A DNA stretch of 64,000 nucleotides, taken from NCBI GenBank assembly GCA_963920525.1, contig OY986438.1, positions 75,562,136 to 75,626,135 of the forward strand, written 5' to 3'. The number at the start of each line of letters is the position of its first letter. The first letter of the stretch is position 1. Below, in pieces: positions 22,357 through 33,113 of the stretch. Below the pieces are notes generated by a model, which saw only the letters and a program-made list of their open reading frames with translations, searched no databases and was not told where the DNA came from. This stretch comes from Dichetophora obliterata (Eukaryota; Arthropoda; Insecta; Diptera; Sciomyzidae). The translations under genes were made by a program, and so were the position numbers.

Positions 22357-23711
22357 ATGATCTCTCCCAACTTCAATTTGGGTCCCATTGTATGAGATAA
22401 TACAGAACTCCGATCCAACCTACGGAATCATAGTCTAAATTTCAATGTTGGTCATGTGAACTGCCAAAGTCTCAGACCTTCGAAATCATCGTCGAAATTT
22501 TAAGAAATTAAATGTATTTTGAGTGGTTGTCATTTGGATGCTTTTGGGGTCTATGCGACTTGGCTTAAGTCTTGCATGACCACCAATGCAGTGAATATTC
22601 CCGGTTATACTTTTTGTCGTAATGATCGTCCTAATGTTAGAGGAGGAGGGTTTGGTATTTATATATCTAAAAAAATTAAACATAAAGTTGTCTTCAAGTC
22701 GTCTGATTATGGTATTTGTGAGTCTGATTTTGTAGAAGTCCTTGACAATACTAATTAAATATTGCTTGGTATTGTATATTTGCCTCGTAGAGACATAATA
22801 TCGTTTGAAAATATGTTTAGTGATCTTACAGTGAGATATTCCAATGTAATTGTTGTTGGTGATTTCAACCATAATCTTTTTGACTTATCCAAAACTATCA
22901 ACCTTCTATCATTATGTCTTCGATGTAAATTAACGTGTGTTCGTAATGCTTTGCTGACACATTATGATGTCCACCATAACTCGACTTCATTACTAGATTA
23001 TTTCTTAGTGAGCGACATTATAAAATTTTCTGGTCAAATGCTGTCGACCGCCATCTCTCACCATGCAATAATTTATGTCTCTCTTGCACTTCCGGTTGAT
23101 CGTGTGCATTAATACGTGGAATTCCGTGACTACAACGCAATCAATCACGAACTTTTAAATTAATTTTTAACCGACACTGATTTTTCAGAGTTTTATGCAA
23201 GCTCGAAAGCAGTGATTTTTGCAAAATCTATGCGTGATATTGCTTTTAAGGCATATTTAGAGGATAGATCAGAATCCAATTGGAAAATTTTTCGCAAATA
23301 TCGGAACCGTGCTAAGGTCGTCTTACGTAAAGATAAAAGAAAAGTTGGGTTGCGTTTATTTGATGGCCAAAATTCAAGATGCTGGCTGTTTGAACTCTAA
23401 TGAGTCTAGTGATAAGCTAGAAGTCAATATGATAAACACTTTGTTTCGAGTCAAGAAATAAGTGATGATGATATGTTCAACTTTGAAAACTACGAAGACT
23501 CTGAGGACTGTTTTTCATTCAGAAATATCTCTGAACTTGAGTTACAGGAAGCTCTTATGAGAATCAAATCCAATGCTGTTGGAATCGGTAATATACCTAT
23601 TAGGTTCATTAAAATAATCTTACCGTACTTTGCTAGTCATTTACTGTCTTTTATTAATCTCATTCTTACAAGTTCTACGTTTTCCTTAGCATGAAAAGCA
23701 GCTAGGGTTGT
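22357..23711 (+). pseudogene. LINE copy B ORF2, endonuclease and RT beginning
   Basis: Starts MISPNFNLGPIV and then breaks. It resumes with NVGHVNCQSLRPS, LSGCHLDAFGVYATWLK, RNDRPNVRGGGFGIYISKK and VIVVGDFNHNLFDLSKT, then TSLLDYFLVSD and AISHHAIIY. The RT entry follows: NWKIFRKYRNRAKVVLRKDK and LQEALMRIKSNAVGIGNIP. Stops occur near 22402, 22500, 22756, 23110 and 23398. The reading ends at AARVV, just before the inserted block. Confidence 0.75.
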
Positions 23712-24201
23712 ACCTTAGGGTGGCCATAGCTGGTATAGAGAAATTTAAAACTGCCCACTTGGTCCCTCGCTCCCACTACGATTGTGAGGTTGGTGAAGAA
23801 AAATTGTCATGCCAATGTTCACCATATGGTCTCAAACAAAAAACCTCTTCGGCGTTTGAAATTAGACGAAATGACAAAAAATCACGATTTTTCCGTTTTG
23901 AAACACTCTTACCTGTTATAAAAAGCACAATTGCCACAACTAACCCAGGAATATAGTTTAACACTAAATTACCTTTTCAGAAAGTTTAGATTTTTCAAAA
24001 TCGGATCAGTTATCGAAAATTTATGATTTTTTTAAACATATAGAAATAACCAAAAATATGCAAATTAGTATTTTAACCAATTTACAAGATTTCAAAAACA
24101 AATATTAATTAATAAATAATTTTAAAAATCATAAAGTTCAAGTGTTCTATAAAAACTAATTGATAACTAAATTATCTTTCCAACCAGTTTTAACACATTT
24201 A
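23712..24201. other. Unassigned start of the block inserted in LINE copy B
   Basis: No gene recognised. The text changes abruptly from LINE RT at about 23712 (TTAGGGTGGCCATAGCTGG). A 249-base open stretch at 23708-23956 has no recognisable motif. It may be the left end of an old element that carried the later MITE and mariner. Confidence 0.3.
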
Positions 24202-24773
24202 CAGTCAAACCTAAATCAGCGCGGAAGCGTTTTTTATCTGTCAAAAATTTCTCATGCCCATACGATTTATATGAAGCAAACCATAATAACGCGGCGGCAA
24301 TGCTCGGCGGTTGAAAAATCCAATTTTGACAGAGCGTTAGAAAGTAAAGTTGGCTGCAGAAAACGATGAAATTCTAAATTCTGCGAAAAATTTGTCATTC
24401 ATCACTATGCCCGCATTCAGCGTCAACAGCTGGCAACTGTTGTGTTAAAATTTACTGAATGGTGCAATCAAATTATTTACTGATTATTAACAATTACTAT
24501 TATATTTTTAGGTACTATTTAACGTGTTTATTTAACTATTTAACCTTTCTGACTTTGAGAGAAACAACATATTAAGAAAAAAACATCGCTCACTAAGGTA
24601 TCGCCACCATAACAGCTCAAAAGTGTTGACTCCGCTGAATGTGGCTTGTATGCCAAACACTTTTTGACAACATCTGGCATAAGGCCGCCGCTCTTATTTA
24701 GGGATGAAAATTCAGCGTTAGCGAAAAGCGGTTGGCAACGCACCGCTCAACGCTCTTATTTAGGTTTCGCATG
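24202..24773. repeat. MITE (CAGTCAAACCTAAATC family), complete copy
   Basis: Left end CAGTCAAACCTAAATCAGCG and right end CGCTCTTATTTAGGTTT are inverted repeats. The interior carries ATTTCTCATGCCCATACGAT, CAATTTTGACAGAGCGTTAG and ATCGCTCACTAAGGTATCGC, shared with copies at 37834, 45588 and 60-300. Other copies have TTA or TAA duplications, suggesting PIF/Harbinger mobilisation (inference). Confidence 0.8.
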
Positions 24774-25039
24774 TACAAGTATACAAGGTACATGCACTGG
24801 TGTAAATTTTTTTTATTTAATTCGTTTCTCATTAAGTTCAAAACTACCAACATTGGCGAAGCAATTGATTCGGTTATTGCAACATTTAGTGTTTCAAAGC
24901 CCAAATTTCTATTATTGCGTTGTGCGAGGTCGTACTTTATTGAAGTCTTTCATTCAAACAGGTACTAATTGGTTTTCATCGTTTTATTGCATTCCGTTTT
25001 TAAATAGTGGTTATAATTATATTATTTATGCTGCAATTA

Positions 25040-26327
25040 TTGGGGGTTGGAATTAATTTTAAAGGTTTTTTTTCGGTTTTTAAGCATTTATTTAGAAACA
25101 ACGGTACAATGTATATTATTCAAAGTATTGTCCATCGTTAGCTACAACATTTTCCCATCTTTCTGGCAGCATATGGATTCCTCGCCGGAAGAACGATTCG
25201 TCTTTTGAGGCAATCCACGAATCGACCCATTTTTTGGTATCCTCGTAAGAAGTGAAGCGCTGCTCAGCCAAGCCATGCGTCATCGATCTGAATAGGTGGT
25301 AGTCGGAAGGGGCTATGTCTGGGCTATAAGACGGGTGGGGTAGCACATCCCAATTCAGCGCCTCCAACGTTTCCTTGACGGTTCTTGCAACATGTGGCCG
25401 TGCGTTGTCATGTTGAAAAACCACTTTGTCGTGTCTTTTGGCATATTCCGGCCGTTTAACCTTTAATGCTCGGCTCAATTGCATCAATTGTTGTTGGTAG
25501 CGTTCCCCAGTGATGGTTTCGTTAGGTTTTAGCAGCTCATAGTACACGACACCCTTCTGATCCCACCAAATACACAGCATAAGCTTGGCGCCATGAATAT
25601 TCGGCTTGGCCCTCGATGTTGATGCATGGCCGGGTGGTCCCCACGATTTTTTTTCGCTTAGGATTATCGTAATGGATCCACTTTTCATCGCCAGTGACAA
25701 TACGATGCGAAAAACTCTTCCTTTTATGCCGTTGAAGCAGTTGTTCGCACATGCAAAATCGCCGTTCAACGTCTCTCGGCTTCAACTGGTACGGCACCCA
25801 ATTTCCTTGCTTTTGAATCATTCCCATGGCCTTCAAGCGTTTGCCGACCGTTGATAAGTCGATTCCCAATGATTCTGACAATTCTTGAAGGGTTTGACAC
25901 GGGTCTTCATCGAGCAAAGCCTCCAATTCCTCATCTTCAAACTTTTTCGGCTGGCCCGGACGCTCTTTGTCTTCCGTATCAAAATCACCACTTTTAAACC
26001 GACGGAACCAGTACTCACAAGTAGAAATCGATGGAGCATAGTCCCCGTAAGCCTCAGTAAGCGTGCGTTGTGCTTCAACCGCTTTTTTCTTCAAATGGAA
26101 GCACAAAAGTAAACCTTCCCGCAAATTGCGTTTTGTTGGAACGAAAGTCGACATGTTCACAGAGAAAAAAATATATGTTGTTTACACTTCAGTGGAATGA
26201 CACATACTAAAAAATGAAGCTTAGACAATGTGCTTTGAAATGAATATAGTCACAGGTGTGCCCGATGCGATCTATTGATAGTTACGCCATCTCTTAGAAA
26301 ACCTTTAAAACTAATTCCAACCCCCAA
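25040..26327 (-). mobile_element. mariner (Tc1/mariner, DD34D) transposon
   Basis: The 1288-bp element is bounded by inverted ends TTGGGGGTTGGAATTA and flanked by TA on both sides (25038-25039 and 26328-26329). The length, TA target and a transposase of about 345 codons are typical of mariner. It sits just upstream of the remnant gene at 26336, in the block inserted in LINE copy B. Confidence 0.92.
25116..26154 (-). pseudogene. mariner transposase with one frameshift
   Basis: Starts MSTFVPTKRN (an alternative ATG lies two codons upstream). The paired helix-turn-helix DNA-binding part has TCEYWFRRFKSGDFDTEDKE, then RPGQPKK. The catalytic blocks are TGDEKWIHYDN (first D), VVFQHDNARPH (second D) and YSPDIAPSDYHLF (third D), with 34 residues between the last two. 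The C-terminus is RWENVVANDGQYFE. The only defect I see is a one-base change in an A8 run (25647-25654), between PKRKK and SWGPPGH. Cut-and-paste transposition at TA is the family function. It is likely a recent insertion. Confidence 0.9.
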
Positions 26328-26335
26328 TAAATATT

Positions 26336-27400
26336 ATGGCGGAATTTAATATAACGGTGCAAAAAAATAAGCTACGGGCTCCTATATATTTGGTTGGAAA
26401 AGAATACTCACAAATTTTTGCATCCATGGTACCGTCAAAAAAACAAGTACTATGTAGTTTTTTTTAATACAAGATTAAAACTTAATGCTCGAGATAGCAG
26501 TAGCTTGGTAATTGATGAAGTATTGATTTTTTGGCGAAAGGCTCAATTCCCACTCGCGACAAACATCATTGCATATATAATTGTGAAAAATTGTACATGT
26601 AATGGTAAAATTTGCAGAAGAACGCTAAACGACAAACGGAAAACCAGAAAAGTAAAGAACAGCAATTCAGTGATAAACTTGATAATCTCTTTGACATCGC
26701 ACACGCAGATGCATTGACCATTATCAATATAGAAGAAGATCGAAAGTTTTTAATTATGCAAAGAGAAAAAGGTCGCCCAGCTTTCATGATCGGTGTTGAT
26801 GTGAAATTTTTCCAGCAACACTCACGCAAATTATTACGCGAAGAAGAGGAAAAAATAGAAAGAAAAAACACGAAAAAGAAAGCAATAACAGAGGTAAACT
26901 TCGGTTTAGTGTTCACAATTTGGAATCAGTAGAGTTATGTTTCGGCTTTTAATATTTTGTTTTACAGAAACAAATGTGGTTTTAACATCCAGTAGTGAAG
27001 AGGAAGTAATTCACACAGAAGAAGAAAATTACCAGGTTGATGAATTGGTTGTTCCCGGATCATCTAGGCAAAAACGAGGGAAATAGCAACCGATGCGTTT
27101 TTTCCACCGAATATATTTGTTCAAAAGAAATTTACGACTTTGTTACCAATAATACTAATTTTTCAGTCGTTTCGGAATATCAATAAAATTTCTTAATCAT
27201 GATCCGAGTGCTTGGGCATCAAGAGATGATTACAACTTCGGTGCAAAAATTGCATATAATCTTCAAGTTTTCAATGACATTGCAGAACGAGGCGTTAAGG
27301 TAATTAAAGATTTCACCAGCATTCTGACTAATGCAGAAGAAGACGAACAATTTCTTCTCCAAACAGTAACGGAGTATAATAACTACAACTGTTATAATAA
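26336..27400 (+). pseudogene. Remnant of an unclassified arthropod transposon gene
   Basis: Blocks in three frames read APIYLVGKEYSQIFASMVPS, KKQVLCSFF, VIDEVLIFWRKAQFP, SDKLDNLFDIAHADALTI and MQREKGRPAFMIGVDVKFF. A GT donor follows after KKAITE near 26893. A second exon (26969-27086) reads VVLTSSSEEEV and ends VPGSSRQKRGK with a stop. The last part (27180-27370) has FNDIAERGVKVIKDF and EEDEQFLLQTVTEYN. From memory these match the two ends of a protein family common in aphids and other arthropods that looks transposon-encoded; I cannot name it. The middle, presumably catalytic, is deleted. Confidence 0.5.
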
Positions 27401-27769
27401 CTACAACTATTCCTTATTTTTATTTTCCATATTCTTTACGTTAAAAAAAATTTAAAAAGCTTATTATTATCATTTAAATAAATGCAAATAAATTCTCTTC
27501 GATATGAAGAAAAATTTAAAAAAAGCATATTTTATTTGCTTGAAGACATCACAGCTTCCTTAACAATAATGCAATTTAGATGTGTTAAAACTTGTTAGAA
27601 AGGTAAGTTATCAAGGTTAGTTATCATTTAGTTTTTATAGACCACTTTGATATCAAACCAGATTTAATATTTTGTCGCTTGAGAAAATAAATATCGTATG
27701 TGAAAATTTTCACTTTTGAGATTATTGATAAAAAGGGGCTAAACAGTTTGTGATTTGTTGGGTATTGTT

Positions 27770-28593
27770 TCCGGTGTTCCGCAGGCTTCGGTGCTTGGTC
27801 CGCTTTGTTTTATGTTATTTATGAATGATATTGTTGAGACTCTTGATTTGAATACATGTAGACCATTTATCTATGCTGATGACATACAATTTATTTTTAA
27901 GTCATTTTCAGTTCCCTGATGTTCTTGAGTCTGTAGTTAATTATAACCTAGATCTTGTTTCTGCCTGGATGTCTGAAAATAGATTAACTATTAATTCTAC
28001 TAAAAATAAATGTGTTTTTTTTCATCCATCCAATCTCAGTACGTCTAATTTCAATATAAGACTACAGGATGTGCAAATTCAATTCGTTGAAAATGTTAAA
28101 TGTCTCGGAGTTGTAATTGATAAACAATTAAATTTTAACGCGCATATTAACATACTAAGCTCAAGAATTGGTATGACTTTGCGGAAGCTTTATAGTATTA
28201 ATTTAGAAAGTTAAACACAAAATAGGGCATGCACTGTTAATGTCTTGCTTATCGTACTGTATGGAAGTCTACACGTGCACTGTTGGATACAATGTCAAAC
28301 GCATTGAAGTAGTGTTGTACTCTATGTTTTTCAAATGTTCGTTCAGGTCTTTTTTGAAAGTAAGGCTCTTACTATCGTTCTATAAATGTGTAAAAAATAA
28401 TGTTCCAACCTATCTTGTGGAAAAATTTGTGTTTAGTCGCTCTACTAGGAACAAACATATATGTATACCGAGAATATCAACATCTATTTTTGATCGTTCA
28501 TTTATTGTGCGAACTGCTCGCTGTTGGAATGAATTACCCACTTCGTTACGAAATTTTTCTGGAAGTTCCAAACGTTTAAAAGGAATCTACTGA
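27770..28593 (+). pseudogene. LINE copy B ORF2, end of reverse transcriptase
   Basis: Begins GIVSGVPQASVLGPLCFMLF, then the catalytic box FIYADDIQFIFK. After a frameshift near 27900: VSAWMSENRLTINSTKNK, NVKCLGVVIDKQLNFN and RIGMTLRKLYSINLE. After another break: MSCLSYCMEVYTCTVGYNVK, FSRSTRNKHICIP and RTARCWNELPTSLRN. It aligns collinearly with copy A. It is separated from the first ORF2 half by a 4-kb insertion and a deletion. Confidence 0.8.
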
Positions 28594-28855
28594 TTCACTA
28601 CCTGTGAACTACGGTTGGATTGGATAATAACAATAACAATAGTAAAAATAATTTTACAATTTTTTATACTTTTATCACTTTTAGGGAAGCTTTGTAATAT
28701 TAATTAGAATATCATTTAGTTTTTTAAGGTATTTCTTTTTGTTTTTTACACAACAAGTATTCTTAGTTAAGTTCTTCTCAAATGTTAGCATATAATATAG
28801 TTATTGGCCGAAGAGGCTTTGTGTATTACAAGGAATAAATAAATAAATAAATAAT

Positions 28856-28902
28856 TTGCCCTTGTACGGAATGCAGTTTTTAAATTCCGTATAAGGGCAA
28901 AT
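28856..28902. repeat. Short hairpin after the LINE tail
   Basis: TTGCCCTTGTACGGAAT and its near-complement ATTCCGTATAAGGGCAA flank a short GCAGTTTTTAA loop. The related CCCTTGTACGGAA occurs near 12566. A short simple repeat of CATT units follows at 28935-28968. Confidence 0.6.
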
Positions 28903-28968
28903 AATTTTACGACCATAATGTCCATCATTATCTTCATTCATTCATTCATTCATCATTCATTCTTCAAA

Positions 28969-29345
28969 ATTTGGGCGAACATTCATTATGAACAATCGCC
29001 CAAACTAAAAATGAACAATCGCCCAAAAATGTTAGCGTTTCTTTTTTGGGCGATTATTCATTTCATAGTTTGGGCGATTGCAACTTAGGCGAATGATTCA
29101 TAGGTTCATAATGTACAATCGCCCAAAACTGCAAACTTTCGCCCAAATCATGAAATTAATAATCGCTTAAATAATGTGGGCGTTTGTTCATAATGTACAA
29201 TCGCCCAAAAACTTTTTTGGGCGATTATTCATTTTTTCAAATTTGGGCGGTTGTTCATAATGAAAAAAAACGAACAATCGCCCAAACGCACAATGAATTT
29301 GAGGTTTTTTGGGCGATTGTAACTTGGGCGATTATTCGCACAGCC
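28969..29345. repeat. TTGGGCGATT word cluster 3
   Basis: Irregular direct and inverted copies of TTGGGCGATTGTTCAT, AACAATCGCCCAAA and GGGCGATTATTCATT. It ends with TAACTTGGGCGATTATTCGC followed by ACAGCC, the edge word shared with cluster 2 and, inverted and diverged, with cluster 1. Non-coding. Confidence 0.7.
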
Positions 29346-29510
29346 AATTTTTTGTAACCTACGGCTTGTTTTATTTCATATGAAGATATGTTTATTATGT
29401 ATTTAATATATTTTGAAGAGAATACAAAAATACATTTTTTAGCTTAATTTTTAAATAAAGCTGATCTAAACCATTTATTTTTAAATAGTATGTTGTACCC
29501 TTTGCTGAAA

Positions 29511-29707
29511 GGCCGTGTTCATATTTCGCGTTTTTATCGCGATTGCAACACCGCTCTTTTTTCGCAGAATCGGCTGAAAAATACTGAATTTTGTATGTAT
29601 TTTAATACATTTATTTATTTAATATACAGTATTTTGAAGCCGCGTTTGCGAAAAAAATTTAAAGCAGTGTCTCAATCGCGACAAAATCACGTCATATGAA
29701 TACGGCC
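29511..29707. repeat. Small inverted-repeat element (MITE), 197 bp
   Basis: Left end GGCCGTGTTCATAT with TTTTATCGCGATTG, and right end ATATGAATACGGCC preceded by CAATCGCGAC, are inverted. The centre contains TTTTAATACATTTATTTATT. No ORF of note; target duplication unclear. Confidence 0.65.
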
Positions 29708-29935
29708 TAATAAGTTACGATACCATTTCATTTACCCTTGTTTCACAAACACTTTTCAATACGTATTCTCAAATTAAAAAAAAATTTGTAAGCATTATAT
29801 TCGTAATTGTCAGCCACGAATAGAATTCGTGGAATGGACGTAGTTTGATACACATTTCGAATATTTTATTCGTATTCGTACAAAACAAATGATTATTGTA
29901 CGAATACATTTACGAATGATCTTAATAGTTACGAA

Positions 29936-30036
29936 AAAAAGCTTCTGTTCAGCTGGGGTTTGAACCACGGTTCTTTAGCTTTTGGGCCACGTACTCTTCC
30001 AGTAGTCTACGGCCACCTTGCAATCACACATTTCCT
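29936..30036 (-). repeat. tRNA-derived SINE-like unit
   Basis: Minus strand reads GGTGGCCGTAGACTACTGG then AAGAGTACGTGGCCC (A-box-like) and, about 30 bases later, GTGGTTCAAACCCCAGC (B-box-like, close to GGTTCGANTCC). This is a pol III promoter arrangement typical of tRNA-related SINEs. A partial relative lies at 7032-6988. It lacks a tRNA cloverleaf with confident stems, so it is not called a tRNA gene. Confidence 0.5.
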
Positions 30037-30138
30037 TATATTTTTTAAACCCAACTAAAGCTTCGTACCTTCTACAAATAATGAGTCAACGGTCAACCTA
30101 CGAATGAATTTTTTAGTAAATACTATGAATGAAATGAA

Positions 30139-30751
30139 CTCCATCAACTCTAAAGTAGCCAGAGAATGCCGTGCTGCATTAGGCGAAATGTCAAAGTTCT
30201 TTGACATCAGCTTAATCTGGGTACCTGGGCATAAGGGCATACGTGGAAATGAAAAAGCAGACGAGCTTGCTAGGAAAGGTACATCGGTGACTCTAATGGG
30301 TCGAAACTCGCCGAGCATCCCGATGGCAACTGTCAAAATGCTACTTAATGAGTACACCACATCTAAAGCCAACTCAAGATGGGCTGAACTCTCAACATGC
30401 AGAACAACAAGGCTTATCTGGCCGACTCTAAACCCAAAGCGATCGAGAGTCCTTCTCTCGTTGGGAAGATCAGAGGTGGCTACGTTAGTGGCTGTTACCA
30501 CAGGGCACTGCCTAATAGGCAGACATGCCTCCAGATTGGGAGTCATCACTAATGACTTCTGCAGAAGCTGCAGGGACGAGGAGGAGGAGGAAACTATCTC
30601 CCACCTTCTATGTTCCTGTCCCGCGCTTGCGAGAAGAAGGCATAAACATTTGGGGTCATTCTTCTTTTCGGAGCTTGACGACCTGTCGGGGACAAGCGTC
30701 AAACGTCTAACAAGCTTTATTAAGAGCTCAATGTGGTTCCACTCGGACTGA
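30139..30751 (+). pseudogene. RNase H and C-terminal finger of a non-LTR retrotransposon
   Basis: The open frame enters at SINSKVARECRAALGEM. It carries IWVPGHKGIRGNEKADELAR, the RNase H block with the conserved H and the final D in KADELAR. Further on is TGHCLIGRHASRLG, then CRSCRDEEEEETISHLLCSC, a CCHC-like C-terminal finger. Any ATG seen upstream belongs to the target duplication, not to the element. The remaining frame is open to the stop, but most of ORF2 is missing. Confidence 0.85.
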
Positions 30752-30857
30752 AGGCCAAGTGTGCAGCGGTATCACAACGGACCTCACTGGTCTAAGTGAG
30801 CTGTGGTACGTGCGTTTTGGTTTTAAGCACGTACAGCGGCTGCCGCCTCAACCTAAC
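30139..30857 (+). mobile_element. 5'-truncated LINE tail with 16-bp target duplication
   Basis: CTATGAATGAAATGAA occurs immediately before (30123-30138) and after (30858-30873) the fragment, a perfect 16-bp target duplication. The fragment encodes the RNase H end of a LINE and finishes with a 3' UTR ending CCTCAACCTAACC. The perfect duplication implies a recent target-primed insertion. The RNase H plus Cys-rich end suggests an I, LOA or R1-type element (inference). Confidence 0.85.
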
Positions 30858-30873
30858 CTATGAATGAAATGAA

Positions 30874-31837
30874 AGAAATTACGAAGTTATTCCTACGAGA
30901 AATTGACGAATATTAAGGAATGGTATCCTTTGTTAGTCGAAGATCATATTTCGTAGCAACAGATAGCAAGGGACATTTAATTCAATAGCGGATATAAACT
31001 TTGACGATATGCAAATTTATGTTTGGAGTCATTGTAAACAAGTAGAAGTCATAGTCAATACATTTTATAAAAAAATCAATGTTTTCCCAAAAGTCGGCTC
31101 GTTTTTCTATAATAAATATGATTTAATTTGGATTTTATTTTTAACTTTTCCTAAACTCAATAAAATGACAAACAATCCTGCAGCATTTAAATTTAAGAAA
31201 TTTGCAGCGATCTAGGCGAGAGCAAAGCTTCCAATTCAAAAACGATCAAGGACTAATTTTTGTAAAAATCTTATATTATATTAATCAAATGGTTTTATAT
31301 TAGAACTTGTTATAGTCAAAGTTTTTTATTACATAAACGCTAATAAGAAACTCGATTTGAAACAACCATTTTATACTTCTTAAAACTCTCGTTATTTAGA
31401 GGCGCCCACCCAGTTCGAGAATTTTTTGGAATTTTTTTCGCGTCACGTGCTTATATTAAACCAGGATTGAGAATAAAGCCTTGCAGGGAGGTTCTGCAAT
31501 ATGTTAAGAAAATGTATGAAACCCAAAACAAATCTAATATGTCATCAAATAAACATGTACCTGTTTATTAATTTATTCATACGTTTTAAATTAAAAAAAA
31601 AAATTTAAATCATTCAGATAATAGGTATGTTTCCGTACTCGACTGTAGGAACTTGCAAGCTGCTAGAACTGATTCATGTTGGAAAAAGAAATAAATAGAT
31701 TGGTGTCAATGCCGTGTGAGATCCGGTGAAAAAGATCTCCCTTAGCATGCGGGGAACATTTCGAGAATAGCGACAACTCAAATTTTGAATTTTTCGAATG
31801 ATATAGATTTTAACCTCCTAAATATCGCTCTATATAC
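30874..31837. other. Non-coding interval
   Basis: I see no gene, transposon end or strong repeat in this AT-rich interval. A 68-codon open stretch at 31009-31215 has no recognisable motif. If the SA gene model is right, this is intronic. Confidence 0.4.
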
Positions 31838-31840
31838 TTA

Positions 31841-32816
31841 GGGGTCATCCATAAACTACGTTACCAATTTAGGGGGGGGGGAGGGGTTTTGAAATGCACT
31901 ACGATTAGTAACGGTAGGGGGGGAGGTGTTCAGATATTGTAACGTTACCAAAAATTAAAAAAAATCGACGAAAAACCTCTAATTAATAGCACAATAATTT
32001 AAAAAAATTTTTAACCTTACATGTTTATGTTTGATCGTCTAAATTGATGGTTAACTTTTGTTTTAACGATTTCTTCCACCACCTTTTCCCTCGACACAGG
32101 AACATTTTGGTATTCCTTCACCATCTCAGCCCACGTCTGAAAAATTTGGGTCTTTGCTTTTGCGACAGGCTTTGACGTTAAGGCCTGAATGTTCTTGATC
32201 AAAGGAGATACCGTATGACATGTACTGTCCTTCTCAGAAAGAAGAAATCGGTTCAAGGTCGTGTCCTACCTGCGGCTTGTATTTCGTTTTTAAAACTTCT
32301 ATGAATTGCCAAATCGGAATAAAAAGTACTATTTAAATAAATCAATTTTCAGAAAGCATTTACACAAAAACACAGAACTTGATGCAGCTCGGGTGCAGCC
32401 TTTAAGGGTACTCTGTCAAAGGCCAGGTGAATTTCTTTCCGTTAGAAATGAAGATTCACCTGAATGGGTCGACATATAATCCGATGAAAAATTCTATTTT
32501 GAAGAATCCTCAACAAAGCTAACAGCTTTTTCTTCCCAGTGATTGAGAGCATCGAATCTTGGATCGCAGATGGAATAGCTTTTACAGATGATATTAATTT
32601 TAAACACAGATGATTTGATTTTTTCCAATTGTTCCTTTAATGTATCTAGTCATACTAGTCACTAATACTAGTGAAAATTGTCAGAGCTAGTCAAAATATA
32701 TAATCATTCGAATGAATTAATTTCATTTGTCACGTTACTTTAAGGGGGGGGGGGGAGGGGTTTTGTAAAGCACTACGAAAAGTAACGCAGGGGGAGTTTA
32801 GTTTATGGACGACCCC
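31841..32816. mobile_element. TIR element with GGGGTCATCCATAAACTA ends and TTA duplication
   Basis: Left end GGGGTCATCCATAAACTA; right end, read inward, GGGGTCGTCCATAAACTA. TTA flanks both sides (31838-31840 and 32817-32819). Subterminal G runs occur at both ends (near 31873 and 32744), followed by GAGGGGTTTTG and a CACTACGA motif in each arm. The 976-bp interior has a 79-codon frame on the minus strand (32256-32017, SEKDSTCHTVSPLIKNIQAL) with no family I can name. A TTA target suggests PIF/Harbinger-type mobilisation (inference). Confidence 0.7.
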
Positions 32817-32825
32817 TTATATACT

Positions 32826-32887
32826 TGTAATTTGTTTATTGGCCTTCATGGCTTTTTGAATTACACATGAATAATAAATAAATAAAT
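32826..32887 (+). repeat. 3'-end fragment of a CR1-like LINE
   Basis: TTATTGGCCTTCATGGCTTT followed by GAATTACACATGAATAATAA and repeated AAAT matches the 3' ends of LINE copies A and B (GGCC...GGCTT...ATTACA...AATAAATAAATA). A severely truncated insertion. Confidence 0.65.
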
Positions 32888-33113
32888 CCAAATCTGAATT
32901 TCAGTCCGCTCGGAATTGGCCTTAGTATTAAAGGCTTCGAAAGTTAAAAATGGCCTTAAAATTTAGTTTGTTTTTTCAGTTTTCCAAAAAAAAATATTGT
33001 TTATTGAAATTTTTGTATTCTTATTTTAAAAGTTGAAAACCTGGAGGCTTAATAGTAAGTAATGCAATTTCATTTAAGAATATAAACTTCACATTATTTA
33101 ATTAAACTATTTA

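Larger units (their letters stand above)
19229..28854 (+). mobile_element. CR1/Kiri-like LINE copy B, split by nested insertions
   Basis: Pieces in plus-strand order match copy A: ORF1 first half (19229-19640), ORF1 second half (21821-22078), ORF2 first half (22357-23711), ORF2 end (27770-28593), and an AATA-type tail (28834-28854). Between the ORF1 halves sits RTE copy 2. Between the ORF2 halves sit a MITE, an unclassified transposon remnant and a mariner. About 400 bp of the RT middle is missing at the second break. The element is 5' truncated at word cluster 2. Confidence 0.75.

Noticed and set aside
30055..30702. 215-codon minus-strand frame opposite the RNase H fragment
   Set aside because: Antisense to a clearly conserved RNase H domain.
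31870..32760. G-quadruplex or promoter at the long G runs
   Set aside because: The runs are mirrored subterminal parts of a TIR element; no independent evidence for a regulatory role.
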